Part shown: positions 33,416-40,586 of the stretch, one piece after another
Layout of the letters: every line of letters begins with the position of its first letter
How positions within the stretch are numbered: position 1 is the first letter of the stretch
Assembly: GCF_002222055.1 (NCBI RefSeq)
Contig: NZ_MUGS01000064.1
Location: 1 to 58,985, forward strand
Length of the DNA stretch: 58,985 nucleotides
Direction: 5' to 3'
Source of the DNA: Flavobacterium araucananum
Lineage (GTDB): Bacteria > Bacteroidota > Bacteroidia > Flavobacteriales > Flavobacteriaceae
Translations under genes and position numbers: made by a program
Notes under the pieces: generated by a model
What the model saw: the letters and a program-made list of their open reading frames with translations, nothing else
Told to the model about the DNA's origin: nothing
Database searches by the model: none

Positions 33416-33778
33416 TTAGTTATCCATTTGTTCATTTTTATTTTCACTATTAATCTCTAAATAAAGCTTATGCAGTTTATCAAGCCCTTCCGCTTCACTG
33501 CACGGCAGTAGCTGGATTGCAATTTCCAAAATACTCGTAAGATGAAAAGCAGGATCTTCGATCTGGCTGGAATTTTCAAGATCGGAATTCTCCAGCGTGT
33601 GAAGTGCTATTTTGAGCAGATCCTGTAATGTAAAAATCAGCTTTATGTAGCTCGTAAATTTTATATCTACATGATAAATGCCTTCTTTATTTGTCTGTGG
33701 GGTCAAGGTTCTGAAAAAGAAACTGTCTTTGAGTTCCTTAATAAAATCATCAGCCCTTTTATTTTCATTAGTTTCCAT
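33416..33778 (-). CDS. Small helical protein, paralogue of the one at 32446-32790
   Basis: A 120-residue protein of unknown family. After a polar N-terminus, the YIKLIFTLQDLLKIALHTLEN and HLTSILEIAIQLLPCSEAEGLDKLHKLYLE segments match the 114-residue protein at the other end of the operon in order, spacing and hydrophobic pattern. It begins 8 bases after the HEPN gene stop, the closest spacing in the operon, so it is the first candidate for a HEPN partner. Confidence 0.65.
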   Translation of the reverse strand: METNENKRADDFIKELKDSFFFRTLTPQTNKEGIYHVDIKFTSYIKLIFTLQDLLKIALHTLENSDLENSSQIEDPAFHLTSILEIAIQLLPCSEAEGLDKLHKLYLEINSENKNEQMDN

Positions 33779-33786
33779 AATTTCTA

Positions 33787-34647
33787 CTATTTTGTTTGCT
33801 CTGGTTCCTTTTCAGTTTCATTTAGCCTGTCGATTTCATTCTCGATTAGAATTTTTGCATGTTTGATAAATTTTCCGCATCTTTCTTCTACAATCTCATA
33901 AAAAAGATAATCAACATCGTTAGCCTTACTGAAACGAAGTGTGCTTGGCTGTTGCTTAAGCAGTTTAAAAATAAATTTATCTTCATTTGTGTGGCGGGGA
34001 AAGAAATCTGCAGTAATGCTGGTAAAGTATTCGCAGAGCGTAAATAAATACTGTAATCCGAAATAATTCGGTGTGTAGCCTGTAAAAACGCGGATTAAAG
34101 ACAAGCAGGTCTGCTCAACTATTTGATGAAGAGCGGACATTTTTACCTCATCTGAACTTGATCCATCGTCATTATATACCCAGTTCCATATTGTATATAT
34201 GTTATTTTTCCTCTGTTCTGTATAATTTAATGCGGATTTTAAATTTCTTTTAGGGGTTTCATCAATATTTAAATATGGAGGATTGTTAATGTCCTGAAAT
34301 AAAAGCTCTGCGTTATGCATGATCTGCCAGAAGAAAAATTTCTGGTCTTGTCCAAGGTTTTTCAAGCTATGTACATGGTGCAAAAGAATAGTAGTAGTCA
34401 AAGTACCTTGGTTCTTTGTCTTTATCTTATCACTTATGTCATTACTTGCATTCTCTATAGTTTCAGATACAAAAACTAAAAGGTACAAATGAATATGTTC
34501 TTTAGATGTCCCATGTTCAGGATAAACTTTTCTGCTTAAGCTCTTCACTGTAACATTACTGCCGAAACAATACACAGCCGATGTCTTGATGTGGTTTGTA
34601 ATTACTTCAAGAATTTCATTTTGTTGTGAAATTTCAATTGCTTTCAT
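33787..34647 (-). CDS. HEPN-domain protein with a degenerate nucleotidyltransferase-like N-terminus
   Basis: The C-terminal part (about residues 135-265) is a HEPN domain: ALHQIVEQTCLSLIRVFTGYTPNYFGLQYLFTLCEY is the typical core, and RCGKFIKH is an Rx6H motif of the HEPN RNase type. The N-terminal part has VYCFGSNV, then HIHLYLLVFVSE, placed like the GSxxxG and DxD strands of minimal nucleotidyltransferases, but the acidic residues are missing. HEPN proteins are often RNases in toxin-antitoxin or defence systems. It heads a four-gene operon that reads away from the XRE regulator. Confidence 0.7.
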   Translation of the reverse strand: MKAIEISQQNEILEVITNHIKTSAVYCFGSNVTVKSLSRKVYPEHGTSKEHIHLYLLVFVSETIENASNDISDKIKTKNQGTLTTTILLHHVHSLKNLGQDQKFFFWQIMHNAELLFQDINNPPYLNIDETPKRNLKSALNYTEQRKNNIYTIWNWVYNDDGSSSDEVKMSALHQIVEQTCLSLIRVFTGYTPNYFGLQYLFTLCEYFTSITADFFPRHTNEDKFIFKLLKQQPSTLRFSKANDVDYLFYEIVEERCGKFIKHAKILIENEIDRLNETEKEPEQTK

Positions 34648-34723
34648 AATTTTAAATTTTTAGTTAATACTTGTGTGAAAAATTGTATTTTTGTCTAACA
34701 CACAAGCAAGTAAGTGATTAGTC

Positions 34724-34757
34724 GTACTGTACCGTATCAATTTGTATTGTACCATAC
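34724..34757. promoter_or_regulatory. Two tandem operator-like sites spaced 20 bp
   Basis: GTACTGTACCGTAT (34724-34737) and GTATTGTACCATAC (34744-34757) share GTAyTGTACCrTAy and begin exactly 20 bases (two helical turns) apart. The second is the core of an 18-bp near palindrome, TTGTAT-N6-ATACAA. They lie between the divergent HEPN operon and XRE gene, fitting control of both by the XRE protein. Confidence 0.6.
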
Positions 34758-34808
34758 AAGACTATTTTCTATATCATACAGGAGACTTACTTTTTTATTC
34801 TTAATTAT

Positions 34809-34816
34809 TATCTTTG
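34809..34816 (+). promoter_or_regulatory. -7 promoter element very close to the XRE start codon
   Basis: TATCTTTG fits TAnnTTTG and is only four bases before the ATG at 34821, so the message would be leaderless or almost so. No convincing TTG box is present upstream. A second match, TATTTTTG near 34686-34693, could be an alternative promoter with a long leader. Confidence 0.45.
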
Positions 34817-34820
34817 AGCT

Positions 34821-35228
34821 ATGAGTACAGTAACAAAACCAAATCACATAGGACGAAAAATCAGTCGTATTCGTGAATTAAAAGACATGAAGCAGGAAGC
34901 ATTGGCACAGGCTATGGGAACAAATCAGCAGGCTATTTCAATTATGGAAAACAGCGAAACGATAGAAGAAGAAAAACTTATAGAAGTAGCAAAAGCTTTG
35001 GGAGTAAGCGTAGAAGCAATTAAGAATTTTTCAGAAGAAGGCGTGTTTAACTATTTCAACAATTTTTACGATAATAGTCAGGGAACTGTAGGGAATTATC
35101 ATTGCACGTTTAATCCATTAGACAAACTAATGGAATCTGTAGAAGAGAATAGAAAACTTTACGAAAGATTATTGAAAGCCGAGCAAGATAAAGTTGAATA
35201 TTTGGAAAAATTGCTAAAAGCAAAATAA
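34821..35228 (+). CDS. XRE-family regulator with C-terminal coiled coil
   Basis: Residues 10-70 are an XRE helix-turn-helix domain: KISRIRELKDMKQEALAQAMGTNQQAISIMENSE, followed by EEEKLIEVAKALGVSVEAIKNFSEE. The C-terminal 50 residues contain SVEENRKLYERLLKAEQDKVEYLEKLLKAK, a dimerising coiled coil. This layout is common in Bacteroidota accessory regions. It is divergent from the HEPN operon with paired palindromes between, so it probably represses one or both sides. A strong terminator follows. Confidence 0.88.
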   Translation: MSTVTKPNHIGRKISRIRELKDMKQEALAQAMGTNQQAISIMENSETIEEEKLIEVAKALGVSVEAIKNFSEEGVFNYFNNFYDNSQGTVGNYHCTFNPLDKLMESVEENRKLYERLLKAEQDKVEYLEKLLKAK

Positions 35229-35255
35229 CACTTTTGTAAAAGATATATTAATTAC

Positions 35256-35284
35256 AAAAAGAGACTTTCGAGTCTCTTTTTTGT
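35256..35284 (+). terminator. Rho-independent terminator
   Basis: AGAGACT-TTCG-AGTCTCT with flanking A and T runs, 30 bases after the XRE stop. A stable UUCG-type tetraloop hairpin. Confidence 0.88.
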
Positions 35285-35600
35285 TGTCAAATATTTGAAT
35301 ACTTTAATATAAAACGAACGAACCACTACATTGAATCCTCAAGATGATTTTTCGTGGATGTTCAAAACAGGCTTATCAATCATTCGTAGATTTAAAAACA
35401 TATAAGCCTTTGTTAATCATTATCTAAATTTCTTTATTTTAGCATAAATGAACTCTCACAAAGATTTATTATTGAAATAGATGAGAACAGTTCTATAGCA
35501 AATTAAGCCCTTAAATATAGAAATGGATAATTCTACACTAGATATACTGTCGACAAGGCTTAAAAAAGTTGCGAGTCCTCTTTGTCAGTCATTGTGTGAA
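35285..35600. other. Stretch without an intact gene
   Basis: Only short frames occur. One plus-strand frame reads LNPQDDFSWMFKTGLSIIRR and stops, another opens with MDNSTLDILSTRLKKVASPL for 34 codons. Both read like protein fragments but I cannot name a source. This may be decayed coding DNA at the junction between the integrated element and the cassette region. Confidence 0.4.
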
Positions 35601-36029
35601 TTAAGGAGTTTTAGTTCCCTTTTTTAAAACTCCATACCAAAAAATTAATAAAGCTAAAATGATTAGAAGAAATACATTTCCCCAATTTGCGCCTTGAAGT
35701 GTAACATATTCTCCAACGTCTTCCATTCCGTCTCTTGTTTGAATTTGTTGTGTGTTTCCTATATGTGTAGTTGAAATTCCTTCAAAATATGCAAAAACAA
35801 ATAAGGCAATGCAGATTATTCCTGAGAGAATTCGTTCTAATATAATTTCCGATTTGATATTCGGTTGCCAACGATTCCATATCCAATTTAGTACTAACCA
35901 TATGATAAGTGGTATAAGAATAAGATATCCCGCTCTTATTGCAAACCAAAATTGTTTAGAATGTTCAATTGGCCCCCAAATTAATAATATCCAAAAAATC
36001 GTTCCAGCTAAATAACTCTTAAAATTCAT
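35601..36029 (-). CDS. Membrane protein of unknown function (cassette-like gene)
   Basis: A 142-residue protein with about four membrane helices: YLAGTIFWILLIWGPI, AIRAGYLILIPLIIWLVLNWIW, GIICIALFVFAYFE and VFLLIILALLIFWYGVL. A polar loop with GNTQQIQTRDGMEDVGEY separates helices 3 and 4. I know no function. It stands alone, downstream of the attC-like element of the next gene in the array. No clear attC-like element follows its own stop, though a GGGCTTAATTT word like that in the element at 38555 is present. Confidence 0.65.
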   Translation of the reverse strand: MNFKSYLAGTIFWILLIWGPIEHSKQFWFAIRAGYLILIPLIIWLVLNWIWNRWQPNIKSEIILERILSGIICIALFVFAYFEGISTTHIGNTQQIQTRDGMEDVGEYVTLQGANWGNVFLLIILALLIFWYGVLKKGTKTP

Positions 36030-36089
36030 AGTTTGTTTATTATTTCGGTGTTTTAACAGTTTACCTATAATATATTATTTACCGTAACT

Positions 36090-36213
36090 AATAGCGAATT
36101 TGGAATTGAATTAATTCCTATACTCGTATTTGACAAATCATTAAAATACAAAATCAAATTTTCATTAATCCTCAATATCCAAATCGATAGGAGTAGCTGT
36201 TGTGTGGAGTATT
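36090..36213 (-). repeat. attC-like element G
   Basis: It begins at the stop codon of the gene at 36214 and runs in the same direction. It has CACAACAGCTAC at the start and imperfect outer arms (36094-36103 with 36178-36186). It shares GATTTGTCAAATACGA (36124-36139) with the GATTTGGCAAATCCGA of the elements at 37262 and 38555, and TTGATTTTGTATTTT with their TGGTTTTGTATTTG. Confidence 0.65.
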
Positions 36214-37233
36214 TTATTTAAGTAACTCAATGATTTTTGGTAACTCATTTTTACTTTCAGTATACCTTTCTTTTAATGTGTTAAAGTTTTCTGTTAAGTA
36301 ATAATGCTCCATTTTAATAGCTTTAATGTCGTTAACACAATTTTTTGCATATTCCATCATTTTTTGTGTTTTTAAATCTAATCTTAATTCACTTAATATT
36401 TTTATTAATGGAATATAGAAACTGTTTTCGAGTTTAAATATATCATACTTTCCATCTTGCAAATAGGGTAAAATCTCTGATTTAAATAAATCATATATAG
36501 GCTTATATCTATGATTATTAATTGGATCACTATTTAATTCTTTTTCCAATTCGATACCATATGTTACAAACTCCCTTTGTAAAATAATTAAATTTTTCGA
36601 TAGATTATCTGTAATTGCGTTAACATTATTTTTAAATAAATCAAATTGAATTCTGTAGTTTTCATTATGGTTTTTTAAAACAGTAATAAATCCATTTATC
36701 ATATTTGAATGTTTAATAGCAATTTCATCTTTATTTTTTTTAAAGTATTCCAAATATTCAATTAATTCAGTTTTATCTAGCGAATTAAATACGTCACAAT
36801 CTAAAGTTGTAAATAGACTAGGACTGTGAATTGCAAAAAAGCCGTTGTTTTGGTTTGCCAAAAAACTATCAATGTTAATGATTTGTTTTTCTATTGGATC
36901 ATTAAGTATTCTTAATTCAGCCAACCATCTTTTTCCTGTTTTTTTAGTTTTTTTCCTTTTGTTCAAATAGTCGATAGATTTATTTAAGGCGATACCTAAT
37001 AGCAAAGTTATGATTGGAAAAATATATTTAAAATTATCTGAATTTTGAGAGTTTACTAACTTTATTACTATGGGTTCTTTCCTGTTTAGAATTAATGAAT
37101 CCTTTAGAGTTAAAGTGTATTTTTTAGGATTTATTTTTTCAGTGACTTTTAGATTATTACTATTTATGTTTTTTTGTGAAAAACATAAATTAGTATTAAT
37201 AATGAACAAAAAAATTAGAATTCGTATTTTCAT
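36214..37233 (-). CDS. Membrane-anchored helical protein of unknown function (cassette-like gene)
   Basis: The start is ATG 37233, giving a signal peptide (KIRILIFLFIINTNLCFSQK); an upstream in-frame ATG lies inside the repeat element and is unlikely. After about 50 extracytoplasmic residues there is one membrane helix (YIFPIITLLLGIALNKSI), a basic stop-transfer KKRKKTKKTGKR, and then about 240 mostly helical cytoplasmic residues. The topology suggests a sensor or anchor. I recognise no domain. It is a single gene followed immediately by element G. Confidence 0.65.
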   Translation of the reverse strand: MKIRILIFLFIINTNLCFSQKNINSNNLKVTEKINPKKYTLTLKDSLILNRKEPIVIKLVNSQNSDNFKYIFPIITLLLGIALNKSIDYLNKRKKTKKTGKRWLAELRILNDPIEKQIINIDSFLANQNNGFFAIHSPSLFTTLDCDVFNSLDKTELIEYLEYFKKNKDEIAIKHSNMINGFITVLKNHNENYRIQFDLFKNNVNAITDNLSKNLIILQREFVTYGIELEKELNSDPINNHRYKPIYDLFKSEILPYLQDGKYDIFKLENSFYIPLIKILSELRLDLKTQKMMEYAKNCVNDIKAIKMEHYYLTENFNTLKERYTESKNELPKIIELLK

Positions 37234-37261
37234 TTTCTCCGTTTTTTTAATATTGCACATA

Positions 37262-37350
37262 AAGTTCTGGTATGTTCGGATTTGCCAAATCATCCCAAAT
37301 ACAAATCCATTTTCCTATTAAACCTTTGCCCAAATCCGCTGTAAAAGCTA
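37262..37350 (-). repeat. attC-like element A
   Basis: It starts directly at the stop codon of the gene at 37351 and points the same way. Arms CGGATTTGCC (37277-37286) and GCCCAAATCCG (37328-37338) pair. About 75 of 86 positions match the element at 38555-38698 by eye, with an identical 16-base word TCGGATTTGCCAAATC. It ends near a TTTATGTGC word like ATATGTGC in the element at 40587. Confidence 0.75.
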
Positions 37351-37773
37351 TTATAGCCTGTTACCTTTTTTTAAAAAGGAATTCAATAATTCCGCGATTG
37401 CTTCAGAAGAAAAATTTGATTCGTTTAAATTAACTGCATATTCTATTTTTTTAGCAGTACTAATTTCCGAAAAAACAATACATTTCCAAGCTTCTGGATT
37501 TGATGCTTGCAGTTTTTCATACAATTTATCACCTCCACCTTGTTCACTGTATTGCTTAATATTTCTGGGAATTTTTGGTTTTCGCCTTTCCATATCAGGA
37601 ATGAAGCTAATAGTCAAATTGTCTTTTTCTAAGTCAGCTTGAGAACATTTTAAATAAAATGAATTTATATTACCAAATTCATTTTTGGAATATTTTAATT
37701 GATTGCTTTTTAGAATATTTTTTAACTCGATGTTAGCAATTTCAGAAGCAGATTCTAATGTAATAATGTTCAT
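37351..37773 (-). CDS. Unknown protein (cassette-like gene)
   Basis: A 140-residue soluble protein. It opens MNIITLESASEIANIELKNILKSNQLKYSK, carries a basic MERRKPKIPRNIKQYSEQGGGDKLYEKL middle and ends in helices (SSEAIAELLNSFLKKGNRL). No signal peptide, membrane helix or known motif is visible, and I cannot assign a family. The stop codon TAA lies in GGCTATAATAGC, the start of the repeat element that follows, so gene and repeat form one unit. Confidence 0.6.
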   Translation of the reverse strand: MNIITLESASEIANIELKNILKSNQLKYSKNEFGNINSFYLKCSQADLEKDNLTISFIPDMERRKPKIPRNIKQYSEQGGGDKLYEKLQASNPEAWKCIVFSEISTAKKIEYAVNLNESNFSSEAIAELLNSFLKKGNRL

Positions 37774-37803
37774 GTTTTATGGTTCTGTTTTTTTCGTAAT
37801 AGT

Positions 37804-37938
37804 CAATAACATTCTGGCGTTTGGCGTAGATTGGGGATTAAAGACGCGGGGTTTTTCGGTTAAACACAAATTTACCAAATCCAAAACCATGTTTAAATTC
37901 AGCCTAAAAACCCAATCTCGCCAAACAGCTGTTAGCGG
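37804..37938 (-). repeat. attC-like element B
   Basis: Its first bases CGCTAACAGC include the TAA stop of the gene at 37932, and it ends with GTTATTG. Long arms TTTGGCGTAGATTGGGG (37820-37836) and CCCAATCTCGCCAAAC (37911-37926) pair. It aligns over its whole length with the element at 40587-40735, sharing AAATTTGTGTTTAACCGAAA. Confidence 0.78.
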
Positions 37939-38306
37939 TAGGTATTTTGAGGTATTTCTCCAGTCGTAATTAAATTGCGAAATTCTTCTGCACTTAATGA
38001 TATAACATTTTGTTCTTCTGCTTTTTTCATTTTAGATGGTCCAGCATTTTCTCCACAACATAAAAAATTTAAATTAACTGTTATGCTTTTTGCAATATGA
38101 AAATTATTTTCTTCTGCTAATTTAGTTAATAGAATTTTTTCGGTCGGCGAAAATCCTGTAAAACAGATTTCGATTTTAAGTTCAGCTTTAGGCTTTAATC
38201 TATAAACGATATCCCAACCTTGCCTTTCTGATAAATCATTTAATTCTAATTCTGATAAAATAGTATTAGAGCGTAATATTCGTATTAGTTTTTCTGATAA
38301 TGCCAT
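37932..38306 (-). CDS. Single BRCT-domain protein (cassette-like gene)
   Basis: The C-terminal 80 residues read as a BRCT domain: IEICFTGFSPTEKILLTKLAEENNFHIAKSITVNLNFLCCGENAGPSKMKKAEE then NVISLSAEEFRNLI, matching the order in the DNA ligase LigA BRCT (FTG..., conserved small residue turn, LV.G...GSK.KKA, I.EFF.L). BRCT domains bind DNA ends or phosphoproteins. The 40-residue N-terminus is helical. Stand-alone BRCT proteins are rare in bacteria. It starts 4 bases after the 70-residue gene, so the two are one transcription unit, and the stop codon is inside element B. Confidence 0.72.
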   Translation of the reverse strand: MALSEKLIRILRSNTILSELELNDLSERQGWDIVYRLKPKAELKIEICFTGFSPTEKILLTKLAEENNFHIAKSITVNLNFLCCGENAGPSKMKKAEEQNVISLSAEEFRNLITTGEIPQNTYR

Positions 38307-38310
38307 TTAT

Positions 38311-38523
38311 TTAATGATTTTGAAAGAAGACTTCAACTGTTTCATTTTGTGTAATATTTTTGATTTCGCAATGTCCTAAAGGTTCATATTCTTCCCAGGA
38401 AAGAACATCTTCAATTTCAAAATTGTCGTCAGATAACATTTCAAACATAGAAGTGTTGTTATCTTCAGTCGAAACATATACAAACCCTTTTTGGTAATCA
38501 ATCTTTTTTACAATTGCTCTCAT
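38311..38523 (-). CDS. Small unknown protein paired with the BRCT protein
   Basis: A 70-residue acidic protein: RAIVKKIDYQKGFVYVSTEDNNTSMFEMLS, then DVLSWEEYEPLGHCEIKNITQNETVEVFF. The strand pattern and the KGFVYV start resemble a small beta-barrel (OB or cold-shock-like) but the RNA-binding motifs are missing, so this is a fold guess only. It ends 4 bases before the BRCT gene start, implying coupled translation; the two are probably functional partners. It begins after element C. Confidence 0.6.
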   Translation of the reverse strand: MRAIVKKIDYQKGFVYVSTEDNNTSMFEMLSDDNFEIEDVLSWEEYEPLGHCEIKNITQNETVEVFFQNH

Positions 38524-38554
38524 TTTTTATGTTATTTTTTTTGGTTACACTTAC

Positions 38555-38698
38555 CGCTAAACGTCTTGGCACTACAGTGGGTTTAGGTCTAAATTAAGCC
38601 CTATTTTCGGATTTGCCAAATCATCTCAAATACAAAACCATCTTTCCATTCAACCCAATGCCCAAATCCGTTGTAGTGACTGTTATAACTCGTGGAGA
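38555..38698 (-). repeat. attC-like element C
   Basis: It begins right after the TAA of the gene at 38699, contains TTATAACAGTCACTAC near the start and GACGTTTAGCGG at the end. Outer arms CACTACAGTGGGTTTAGG (38570-38587) and CCCAAATCCGTTGTAGTG (38661-38678) pair imperfectly. The inner CGGATTTGCC (38608-38617) can pair with the same right arm. It is closely related to element A and shares TGGTTTTGTATTTG with the family. Confidence 0.78.
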
Positions 38699-39304
38699 TT
38701 ATGGTCTTATTGAGTATTCTTGCTCACTCCAACGATTGGAGATAAATTCGCAAAAATTTCCAACAATTCCTCTTCTTGCACCTCTAGATGGTGATCGCAA
38801 ATATTTCAAAGTTATTTGAGGATTTAAATTAAGGTACTCGAATAAATCTGAAAAACACTCTTTCCAAAAATCTGGTAAGTGTTGCCTTGTAATGCAAATT
38901 TGTTTTATTGATTTATGTTTTTCAAGAATTTTGGGAATGTTGTTAATTATAACATCAAAGTTTACAAGTTTATCGTCTTTAAATTTACAAATAACTTCAC
39001 GATGGTCATTATCATTTTGATTTGCGTCCAAAAGATTTTCCAATATATCAGTAATTGCAATGTCATTTCTACGACAGAAATCAATCCATATTTCTCTGTT
39101 TCCTGCAATAAGGGAAGCTTCATTATGTATTCTTGGTAAAATGCACCAAAAATCGTTTCGTTGAGTTCTTCCGTAAAACCAATCGGCATTATTATTTGGG
39201 CATTCTAACCAACTTGGATTAAATGTTCCAATAAATAATGTTTTAGGTTTCCAATTGACATAATCAAGTTGTAAATCTTCGATAAATTTATGTTCGCACG
39301 GCAT
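38699..39304 (-). CDS. Uracil-DNA-glycosylase-superfamily-like protein (cassette-like gene)
   Basis: A 201-residue protein with KTLFIGTFNPSWLECPNNNADWFYGRTQRNDFWCILPRI near the N-terminus. The GTFNPSW block corresponds to the GxNPG-type water-activating loop of UDG/MUG enzymes, and YLRSPSRGARRG near the C-terminus fits the (H/L)PSxxR DNA-intercalation loop. This group is usually annotated as hypothetical or UDG-like, so base excision activity is an inference. It is a single gene followed at the stop codon by element C. It is the outermost member of the leftward array. Confidence 0.65.
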   Translation of the reverse strand: MPCEHKFIEDLQLDYVNWKPKTLFIGTFNPSWLECPNNNADWFYGRTQRNDFWCILPRIHNEASLIAGNREIWIDFCRRNDIAITDILENLLDANQNDNDHREVICKFKDDKLVNFDVIINNIPKILEKHKSIKQICITRQHLPDFWKECFSDLFEYLNLNPQITLKYLRSPSRGARRGIVGNFCEFISNRWSEQEYSIRP

Positions 39305-40121
39305 ATTTTATTTTTTAGCGGATTACATATTTGATTATTAGCAGGAGTTTCTGCGTGAAAGTCCATGAGCTAGAACTCATTTATATGTGTTATAAAAACC
39401 ACTCAAAGCCATCCAAATTTGGATAGATATGTGTGATAAATTTCATACATTATTTATTTTCAAATATATATATATTTTTCACTACAAATTATCCAAAGGC
39501 CTTATAATTTGATTGATGCTTTTTTGGCATTATATAAGTGGCGATGAAAACAAGTTTAAAAATTAAGATGCGAATCTAAAATATTATAATAATCCAAGAT
39601 AATCTGGTTAGATACTTGAATGCTTCACGCTAATAATTAAATACTTCACAAAGTGTTGTGTTGTTCTAAAAAAGATACTTTACAATAACATATAATATCG
39701 TAGTAGCCTTTGAATTTTGTATAGTGAGGACAGGACTCCAGTCAAATTTAGTATAATCCAAAAAGTCAGTGCTAGACAAACAAAGCTAATCATGAAAATT
39801 GTTTTACTATGATTAGAATTCGAATGATCAATGGTATGTTTTAAGGTATCAAAAAATGTCAAAACAACTATTAAGTGTTCGACTAAAGTCGCTGAAACTC
39901 CACAGGAAGACAGATAACGCTAAGGATTGAATGGCGTTTTTTTTGTTAACATATTCACATTTACTTACTTAATTTTTGATTGTCTTTAAAATAATTTTTA
40001 ATTTATCAAAAAACATCAATCGTAGTATTCTGTTTTTCTGTATTATTGTAATACCTGTGCTTGATTTAGCGCATATAAACTAATTAATAAGATAGTTATC
40101 TGCAATGTTATTACAGAAAGT
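39305..40121. other. Gene-poor centre between the two divergent cassette-like arrays
   Basis: Over 800 bases without a convincing gene. A minus-strand frame at 39680-39862 (60 residues, one membrane helix FMISFVCLALTFWIILNL) is possible but weak. A perfect 14-bp palindrome ATCCAAATTTGGAT is at 39411-39424. A repeat shared with 41605-41700 is at 39845-39938. Outward promoters for both arrays would be expected here, but no strong TAnnTTTG box is evident directly before 39304 or 40122. Confidence 0.5.
39845..39938 (+). repeat. Repeat R1, copy 1 (with terminator-like stem)
   Basis: It shares TCAAAAAATGTyAAAA, then the exact 13-mer ATTAAGTGTTCGA, then scattered matches (GTCxCTGAxA, CCAC) with the copy at 41605. 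A small hairpin CGACT-AA-AGTCG follows the 13-mer. AACGC/GCGTT (39916-39938) plus a T-run ends the unit, as a terminator stem also does in the other copy. Confidence 0.55.
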
Positions 40122-40586
40122 ATGGAAAATAAATTTAAAATTAGACATGCAATATTAAAGTCCCTTCAGGAGAAAAGGTCAGAAGGAACTAGTCCAGATA
40201 CTATACACGTTTCAGAAATTGCTCGAACTTGGTCAGACTTGGTAGAAACCGTTGATTCTTCAGAAAATAAAATCGTTGAGCAAATTCAGTATCTAGAAAA
40301 TCAAAAAGAGATATATAAACAGGAAGAAGAGTATTATATATTTTATTACGCAATTACGGATATTGGCATTGCTTCTTTTTATGATCAAAAATATCTTGAT
40401 GAAGGAAAAAAAAAATCCAGAGAAAAATACCATGATATAATTAGAAATTGGTCAGTCACAATACTTTTGATATTAGCTATCCTGACCTTCACAATTAACG
40501 CATATGTAACTATCAAAAGAAATTCAGAAATTGAAAATTTAGAAAGTAAATTGAAAATCATTTCAAATCAAATTAATCGTAAGTAA
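40122..40586 (+). CDS. Winged-helix-like protein with one C-terminal membrane helix (cassette-like gene)
   Basis: A 154-residue protein. Residues 1-75 (HAILKSLQEKRSEG...HVSEIARTWSDLVETVDSSENKIVEQIQYLENQKEIY) look like a winged helix domain. Residues about 110-130 (WSVTILLILAILTFTINAYV) form a membrane helix, with a short charged helix after it. This would place a DNA- or protein-binding domain on the inner membrane surface. No family is known to me. The stop is followed by element D in the same direction. Confidence 0.65.
   Translation: MENKFKIRHAILKSLQEKRSEGTSPDTIHVSEIARTWSDLVETVDSSENKIVEQIQYLENQKEIYKQEEEYYIFYYAITDIGIASFYDQKYLDEGKKKSREKYHDIIRNWSVTILLILAILTFTINAYVTIKRNSEIENLESKLKIISNQINRK

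Larger units (their letters stand above)
25440..35284. mobile_element. Degenerate tRNA-Val-linked integrative/mobilisable element (approximate limits)
   Basis: The left edge is set by tRNA-Val and the adjoining serine recombinase. Cargo includes a MobA-like gene and a broken second copy, an AbiEii/DUF6922 pair, IS3 transposases, structured repeats and the HEPN operon with an XRE regulator. No relaxase, coupling protein or Tra/T4SS genes are present, so it cannot transfer itself. The right limit is uncertain and is put after the XRE gene terminator; the cassette region beyond may or may not belong. Serine recombinases leave only short core duplications, so a long direct repeat is not expected. 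Confidence 0.5.

Noticed and set aside
39680..39862. 60-residue one-helix membrane protein on the minus strand
   Set aside because: It overlaps repeat R1 at its start, has no visible ribosome site or promoter and no family resemblance; treated as a chance frame.
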